NCBI RefSeq assembly: GCF_034006665.1
Contig: NZ_JAVESI010000010.1
Location: 26,778 to 90,777, forward strand
Direction of reading: 5' to 3'
Source: Trichloromonas sp034006665
Lineage (GTDB): Bacteria > Desulfobacterota > Desulfuromonadia > Desulfuromonadales > Trichloromonadaceae
DNA: 64,000 nt
Part shown: positions 59,139 through 64,000 of the stretch, in pieces
Layout: each line of letters begins with the position of its first letter
How positions within the stretch are numbered: the first letter of the stretch is position 1
The notes under the pieces: generated by a model
Told to the model about the DNA's origin: nothing
The model's input: only the letters and a program-made list of their open reading frames with translations
The model's database searches: none
Translations under genes and position numbers: made by a program

Positions 59139-61163
59139 TTGTCTCAAGTCATTTTTTCCAGTTGGGGACGAAACGTAGTAGATAACCGTCAAGGCGGGAG
59201 CGCCGAGGATGAAGGCGCTTACCAGAAGTTGCCGGTCACCTTTGACGGCACCCGTCCTTGGGGGGCTTTCATGGGATGGAATGGCGTGATCGTCACCGAT
59301 CCCAAGGTTGACATCGTCGCCATGGCCGCCGAGTATGCCCGTCGGGTGCAGGAAGATTACTGTTGCGCCAAGTGTACGCCCGGAAAACGCGGAACCCGGG
59401 TGATGCAGGATGCCCTTGCGCGGATTCTTGCCGGTCAGGGTTCGGAGGAGGATCTCACCACCATCGAGAATCTCGGTGAGTTGCTGAAAAACTGCAAGTG
59501 CACCCTGTGCATGACTTCGGTTGTACCGGTGATCGACACCATCAAATACTTCCGTGAGGACTACCTGGCTTATATCCGCGGTGCGCGCAAACCCGCCGGG
59601 GGGGGGAAGTATGTGGTCAAGTTGACCGCTCCCTGTCAGGATCGCTGTCCGGCTCATATTGACATTCCCGCCTATATCGAGCAAATCAAGGACTACCGCT
59701 TCGGCGATGCGCTTGCGACCATCCGTCAGAACATGCCGTTGCCTTCGGTCTGCGGCCGGGTCTGTCCTCATCCCTGTGAATCCGCCTGCCGGCGCAAGAA
59801 TGTCGACGAATCGGTGAGCATCATGGTGCTCAAACGTACCGCCTCCGACTACGAGTGGCAGCACAACCAGATTCCGCCCCTGCGGCCGAAGCCCCGCAAG
59901 GACAAGACGGTGGCGGTGGTCGGAGCCGGCCCGGCCGGATTGACGGCCGCCTACTATCTGGCTTTGGAAGGCTATCCCGTCACCATCTATGAAGCCCTTC
60001 CCGAAGGATACGGGGGCGGTATGATTGCCGTCGGGATCCCTCCCTACCGGATGCCGCGACACATTCTCCAGCGGGATATCGATATTATCGAGAGCATCGG
60101 GGTGAAGATCGTCTATAACACCCGGGTCGGCAAGGATATTACTCTGCCGGAACTGAAGGAAAAATTTAATGCCGTTTTTCTGGCTCCTGGCGCCCATCGC
60201 AGCAAGCCGATGGGGGTCGAAGGGGAAGACAAGGGCTACAAGGGTTTTCTCCCCGGTGGTATCGACTTCCTGCGTGAGGCCTATATGGGGCGCCCGACGG
60301 GTATGGGCAAGAAGGTCGTCGTCGTCGGCGGCGGTAACACCGCCATTGACTGTGTCCGCGTCGCCTTGCGCGAGGGGGCCGAGGAATCGATTTTGCTCTA
60401 CCGTCGTTCCCGCAAAGAAATGCCCGCCGACGTCTGGGAGGTTGATGGGGCTGAGGAAGAAGGCGTACGTTTTGAGTTCCTGGTGTTGCCGACCAAGATC
60501 ATCGTCGACGCCAAGGAGCAGGTTACCGGCGTTGAGTGTGTGCGCATGGAACTGGGCGAGCCTGACGCCTCCGGACGCCGGCGTCCGCAACCCGTGCCGG
60601 GGAGCGAGTTCGTCGTTGAGTGCGATACGGTTATTCCGGCCATCGGCCAGGATCCCGACCTGGGTTTCATCCCCGAGAAAATGGGCATTGATATCACCAA
60701 ATGGAATACTGTGGTGACCAAGGCCCTGCCGTTGAAGAATCCCAAGGGTCGCGATCTCAACGACAGCATGGGCAACCCTCTGTCCCGGACCCTGATTACC
60801 GATTTGGAAGGGGTCTTCGCTGGTGGCGACGCCGAGATCGGCCCCCTGACCGTGGTTGCCTGCGTCGGCAACGCACACCGCGCCGCGCGCGTCATCCAGC
60901 GCTGGCTGGAAGAGGGTAAGGCCTATCTGACCGATGAGGAGATTCTCGAAGACATCCTCACGCACCTGAGTGTTTACGACAAGAATGAAGAGGTCGCTTG
61001 GCTCGATGTTGTGGGCCGCGCCCATCAAAACGAAATTCATGGCCGGGAACGGGCCAGCCACAAAAACTACTGCGAGGTGGAACTCGGCTTCGCGGACAGC
61101 CAGGCAGTACGGGAAGCCGAGCGTTGCCTCCGCTGTTACCGTGTGGCGATGCTCGCTATGTAG
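59139..61163 (+). CDS. sfrB: NADPH oxidoreductase, beta subunit (SfrB-like)
   Basis: This is a 674-residue flavoprotein. The N-terminal part resembles the NuoF 4Fe-4S region (CCAKCTPGKRGTRVMQDALA, CKCTLCMTS). Then comes a GltD-like part with two 4Fe-4S sites (CQDRCPAHIDIPAYIE, SVCGRVCPHPCESACRRKN), an FAD loop (VAVVGAGPAGLTAAYYLALE) and an NADPH loop (VVVVGGGNTAIDCVRVALRE). SfrAB was described in Geobacter sulfurreducens as a soluble Fe(III) reductase and NADPH dehydrogenase. TTG 59139, seven bases after GGGAGG, is the best start; GTG 59061 and ATG 59109 give unsupported extensions. Confidence 0.88.
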   Translation: MSQVIFSSWGRNVVDNRQGGSAEDEGAYQKLPVTFDGTRPWGAFMGWNGVIVTDPKVDIVAMAAEYARRVQEDYCCAKCTPGKRGTRVMQDALARILAGQGSEEDLTTIENLGELLKNCKCTLCMTSVVPVIDTIKYFREDYLAYIRGARKPAGGGKYVVKLTAPCQDRCPAHIDIPAYIEQIKDYRFGDALATIRQNMPLPSVCGRVCPHPCESACRRKNVDESVSIMVLKRTASDYEWQHNQIPPLRPKPRKDKTVAVVGAGPAGLTAAYYLALEGYPVTIYEALPEGYGGGMIAVGIPPYRMPRHILQRDIDIIESIGVKIVYNTRVGKDITLPELKEKFNAVFLAPGAHRSKPMGVEGEDKGYKGFLPGGIDFLREAYMGRPTGMGKKVVVVGGGNTAIDCVRVALREGAEESILLYRRSRKEMPADVWEVDGAEEEGVRFEFLVLPTKIIVDAKEQVTGVECVRMELGEPDASGRRRPQPVPGSEFVVECDTVIPAIGQDPDLGFIPEKMGIDITKWNTVVTKALPLKNPKGRDLNDSMGNPLSRTLITDLEGVFAGGDAEIGPLTVVACVGNAHRAARVIQRWLEEGKAYLTDEEILEDILTHLSVYDKNEEVAWLDVVGRAHQNEIHGRERASHKNYCEVELGFADSQAVREAERCLRCYRVAMLAM

Positions 61164-61256
61164 TTCATCCATATTATCGAGGTTCAAGGGGTCAGGGAGC
61201 CGGAAAGCCGGGCCCTGCCCCCTTCGTCTTTAGCCAGGTTCTGAGGTGAAAATCAT

Positions 61257-63815
61257 ATGGTCACACTGACAATTGACGGCAAGACCGCTACCGTCCCCGC
61301 GGGATCGACGATTCTGGAAGCTGCCCAGCAGGTGGGGATTCGCATCCCGACCTTGTGCTGGTTGCAGAAAGTCTCTCCGACCGGTGCCTGCCGGATCTGT
61401 GTGGTGGAGATCGAGGGCGTGGCCCGGCCTATGACGGCATGTAATACGCCGGTCAAGGAAGGGATTGTCGTTACCACCCAGTCGGAAAAGCTGCGTGCCA
61501 TCCGCAAGCAGGTTGTCGAGTTGCTGCTGGTCAATCATCCTCTTGATTGCCCGGTCTGTGACGCCGGTGGTGAATGTGATCTGCAGAATATCTGTTACGA
61601 GTTGAACGTAACGCAGCAGCCCTTTGTCGCCGAAGATGTGAATCCCCCCGTCATCAACGGCTGGCCGCTGATCCAGCAGGTTCCCAATCGCTGCATCCTT
61701 TGCGAGAAATGTGTCAAGGTCTGTCATGAGACGATCGGCGCCAGTGCCCTGTTCGTCAACGACAAGGGGGACAGGAGCTTCATCGACAAGAACCTGAATC
61801 TCTGCGAATTCTGCGGTAACTGCGTTGCGGTCTGCCCGACCGGAACCATGATTTCCAAAACTTTCAAGTTCAAGGCCCGTCCCTGGGAACTGACCAAGGT
61901 TCCGACCGTGTGTACCTACTGCGGCAGCCACTGTCAGGTGGACCTCAATGTCAAGCAGGGCAAGGTTCTGCGCGTAACATCCGAGGATGGCGTTACCGTT
62001 AATGATGGTAATCTCTGCATCGGCGGGTTCTTTGGTCACGGCTACCTCGATTCTCCCAAACGTCTGATCCAGCCGATGATCCGGCAGGGAGATGCGCTCG
62101 CCCCCACAACCTGGGATGAGGCTCTAAATCTGGTGGCCGGCAAGTTGCGTGATGCGGGTGGGGCGGCGGTTGCCGCCCTCGGGTCGGCTCGTCTGAGCAA
62201 CGAAGACAACTATTTGATGCAGAAGTTTTTCCGGGCGGCCGTCGGCACGAACAATCTCGATAGCGACTCCCGTTTTGGCGCGCTGCGCGCATTCAAAACC
62301 TTGAATGGTGCCCTAGGGGCCGTGGGGGCGACCAACAGCATTGATAATCTCGCCAAGGCCGATGTGGTTCTGGTCTTCGCCGCTGACGTGACCGCCGAAG
62401 CTCCCGCACTTGACTGGAAGATCCAGCAGTCCTGCCGCAAGGCGGACGGCAAACTGGTGGTGGCCAACATGCGGCAGGTCAAGCTGACCCGTTATGCCAA
62501 CAGCCATCTCGCTTACCGTCCAGGGAGTGAAATTGCTTTGGCCGAAGCTTTGGCTAAGCTGATTGTGGAAAAGGGTTTGGTTGATGAAGCTGTGCTGGGC
62601 AAACAGGTCGGCAACTTCGCTGAACTGAAAAAGGCGCTGGCGGCTGTCGATGTCAAGAAAGCGGCGGCGGTGACCGGTGTCAGTGAAGTACTGCTCAATG
62701 AGGCTGCAACCTATCTTGGAAAAGGGAAGAATGTGGCGGTTCTCTTCGGCAGTGACCTGACCCGTGCGGCGGGGGCCGAGGAGAAAATTGCCGCGCTGGT
62801 CAACCTGGCGCTGGTTTGTGGGGTGCTGGGAAGCGAGTTCGGCGGCCTCTATCCTCTTGATGAAAAGGGCAATACCCAGGGGCTGGTGGACATGGGTATG
62901 GCCGCTGATCTTCTCCCCGGGCCCAAGGATTATACCCAGGCCCGAGGCGAATTCGAGAAACTCTGGAATACCACTTTGCCTGCTTCGGCTAGGGATGCGT
63001 TGGCGATACTTGAAGGGGTTGAAAAGGGCGAGATCAAGGTACTCTACCTGATCGCGACCAACCCTCTGGTGAGTTATCCGGAGAGCGGCCGCTGGCGCAA
63101 GGCTTTGGAGAAGGTTGAGTTTCTGGTGGTGCAGGATATCCTTGCCAGCGATCTGGAGTCTTTCGCCGATGTCGTTCTCCCCGCTGCCGCTGTCGTCGAG
63201 AAGAACGGCAGCGTAACCTCCCTCGACCATCAGCTCAGCAAACTCGGTAAAGCGCGCAATCCCCTCGGCGAAGCCCGGGCGGATTTGGACATTTTTGCCG
63301 CACTTTATCGCCTGCTTGATCCGAAGGCTGAGGCGATTACCCTCGACTCGATCACCGCCGAGATCAAGCAGACCGTTCCGGTCTATGGCAGCGTCGGTCC
63401 CTGTGGCGGTGAGCGGTGTCGTTACGCTCTGCGCTTGCCCTTTGTGTCTAAGGAGAAAGGGTTGAGCTTCACTCCCGTAAAAGCCGCCACAGCGGCTGGT
63501 GAGGGCATGCACCTGTTGAGCGGTAAGCTTCTTTTCCACTTCGGTACGACCTCGACTTACGCTGAAGGCAATCTGGAAGTCGCCGACTCCGGTTATGTCG
63601 AGATGAATACCGCTGATGCACAGAAGCTGGGGGTGAAAGATGGCGATGCGGTCAAGGTGACTTCAACAGTCGCCAGTGTGACCGGCAAGATCAAGGTGGG
63701 CGATAAGGTTCCTGCGGGATTGCTCTTCGCGCCTTACCATTTTGCTGATCTTAATATTCAGCAGTTGATGCCCGCCGGGTCAAACCTTGTCGCCGTGTCG
63801 GTTACCAAAGCCTGA
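61257..63815 (+). CDS. sfrA: NADPH oxidoreductase, alpha subunit (SfrA-like, NuoG/formate dehydrogenase type)
   Basis: This is an 852-residue iron-sulfur protein. It has an N-terminal [2Fe-2S] ferredoxin domain (GACRICVVEIEGVARPMTAC), the NuoG-type His/Cys cluster (HPLDCPVCDAGGEC), two ferredoxin 4Fe-4S sites (CILCEKCVKVC, CEFCGNCVAVCP) and a molybdopterin-oxidoreductase part beginning CTYCGSHC. Whether it holds a pterin is unclear. It pairs with SfrB 93 bp upstream to move electrons from NADPH. GAGGTG before the ATG is a good ribosome site. The gene ends just before a terminator and a probable intron. Confidence 0.9.
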   Translation: MVTLTIDGKTATVPAGSTILEAAQQVGIRIPTLCWLQKVSPTGACRICVVEIEGVARPMTACNTPVKEGIVVTTQSEKLRAIRKQVVELLLVNHPLDCPVCDAGGECDLQNICYELNVTQQPFVAEDVNPPVINGWPLIQQVPNRCILCEKCVKVCHETIGASALFVNDKGDRSFIDKNLNLCEFCGNCVAVCPTGTMISKTFKFKARPWELTKVPTVCTYCGSHCQVDLNVKQGKVLRVTSEDGVTVNDGNLCIGGFFGHGYLDSPKRLIQPMIRQGDALAPTTWDEALNLVAGKLRDAGGAAVAALGSARLSNEDNYLMQKFFRAAVGTNNLDSDSRFGALRAFKTLNGALGAVGATNSIDNLAKADVVLVFAADVTAEAPALDWKIQQSCRKADGKLVVANMRQVKLTRYANSHLAYRPGSEIALAEALAKLIVEKGLVDEAVLGKQVGNFAELKKALAAVDVKKAAAVTGVSEVLLNEAATYLGKGKNVAVLFGSDLTRAAGAEEKIAALVNLALVCGVLGSEFGGLYPLDEKGNTQGLVDMGMAADLLPGPKDYTQARGEFEKLWNTTLPASARDALAILEGVEKGEIKVLYLIATNPLVSYPESGRWRKALEKVEFLVVQDILASDLESFADVVLPAAAVVEKNGSVTSLDHQLSKLGKARNPLGEARADLDIFAALYRLLDPKAEAITLDSITAEIKQTVPVYGSVGPCGGERCRYALRLPFVSKEKGLSFTPVKAATAAGEGMHLLSGKLLFHFGTTSTYAEGNLEVADSGYVEMNTADAQKLGVKDGDAVKVTSTVASVTGKIKVGDKVPAGLLFAPYHFADLNIQQLMPAGSNLVAVSVTKA

Positions 63816-63841
63816 TCATCTTTCATTCGATGAGTTATCTC

Positions 63842-63876
63842 ATGGCGTCCCGTGATCTGCGGGGCGCCATTTCTTT
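63842..63876 (+). terminator. Terminator of sfrBA and probable intron target
   Basis: ATGGCGTCCCG pairs with CGGGGCGCCAT (one G-U pair), loop of seven, then TTCTTT. The next base begins the intron-like sequence. Confidence 0.85.
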
Positions 63877-64000
63877 GTTTGCCCAGCGTAGCGGGCAAAC
63901 CCGGCCTGTTGCAAGAGACAGGCGTCACCCCGGCCAGGGGGAAGACAATCCGAATCGCAAGGGCGTTGCTGGTAACGGCAGGGTCTGAAGGAAGCGATAG
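63877..64000 (+). mobile_element. Group IIC intron, 5' end (continues past the window)
   Basis: The sequence starts GTTTGCCCAGCG, with GTTTGCCC able to pair with GGGCAAAC at 63893-63900. It then carries ATCGCAAGGGCGTTGCTGG, GGCAGG and GTCTGAAGGAAGCGATAG. From memory, the CGCAAGGG and TCTGAAGGAAGC blocks, in that spacing, belong to domain I of bacterial class C introns such as the Oceanobacillus intron. Insertion right behind a Rho-independent terminator is the known habit of this class. The reverse transcriptase gene, if present, would lie beyond the window. Confidence 0.78.

Noticed and set aside
59097..61187. Long open frame (about 696 codons) antisense to sfrB
   Set aside because: It mirrors the codon structure of the real gene in a GC-rich sequence and has no recognisable domain; sfrB on the other strand has complete cluster and nucleotide motifs.

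Overview
This is a high-GC (roughly 60%) chromosomal segment of a flagellated, anaerobic to microaerophilic Gram-negative bacterium. It is most likely a member of the Desulfuromonadales (Geobacter, Desulfuromonas and relatives). The pointers are an SfrAB-type NADPH oxidoreductase pair, a fused homocysteine methyltransferase/methylenetetrahydrofolate reductase, a DUF3365 sensor with a c-type heme motif, tandem PilZ proteins, cytochrome bd with DUF4492, and intergenic repeats of a kind I recall from that group. The assignment is inference from gene content; no database search was possible.

Layout. (1) 1-6.6 kb: pseudaminic acid genes (end of pseF, pseG, pseI), an ATP-grasp protein and a HAD phosphatase. 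They are interleaved with toxin-antitoxin-type genes (an XRE protein, parDE, a RelE-type pair) and a four-helix-bundle (S23-type) gene. (2) 6.6-14.8 kb: a run of overlapping genes for surface glycan or flagellin modification, containing a 943-residue B12/radical-SAM/methyltransferase fusion, three GT2 glycosyltransferases and a methyltransferase. An uncharacterised domain recurs inside this run. (3) 14.8-17.5 kb: an inverted, partly AT-rich pair, a UDP-glucuronate decarboxylase-like enzyme and a carbamoyltransferase. (4) 17.6-21.4 kb: an FkbM methyltransferase and small toxin-antitoxin-like genes, each separated from the next by a copy of a ~125-bp imperfect inverted repeat, with heptanucleotide arrays attached. 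(5) 21.5-30 kb: two nearly identical flagellins, flaG, fliD, fliS, a fliT-like gene, three PilZ proteins, a GGEEF diguanylate cyclase and an FlhB-tail protein. Four sigma-28-like promoters tie flagellin synthesis to c-di-GMP signalling.

(6) 30-36.3 kb: a Cache histidine kinase, a cold-shock protein, and rrf2-DUF4492-cydA-cydB plus a 30-codon CydX-like gene. (7) 36.5-49.6 kb: mixed housekeeping and envelope genes, including DUF4126, a PEP-CTERM protein, a phospholipase D-type synthase, YceH, MgtC, a retropepsin-like protease, a YdgA-like protein, a PanP-type decarboxylase, an HDOD protein and a ferritin-like protein. (8) 49.7-58.8 kb: def-fmt-htpX-rsmB-rpe-nudix, the heme sensor, the methionine/folate fusion enzyme, a glutaredoxin and a lipoprotein. 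(9) 59.1-63.8 kb: sfrB and sfrA. Directly behind the sfrA terminator begins what reads as the 5' end of a group IIC intron, cut by the window edge.

How it fits together: regions 1-5 look like one flagellar-surface locus (activated pseudaminic acid, glycan assembly, flagellins and their chaperones, c-di-GMP brakes) that has been heavily invaded by small repeats and toxin-antitoxin cassettes. The right half is ordinary core genome with a few noteworthy small features.
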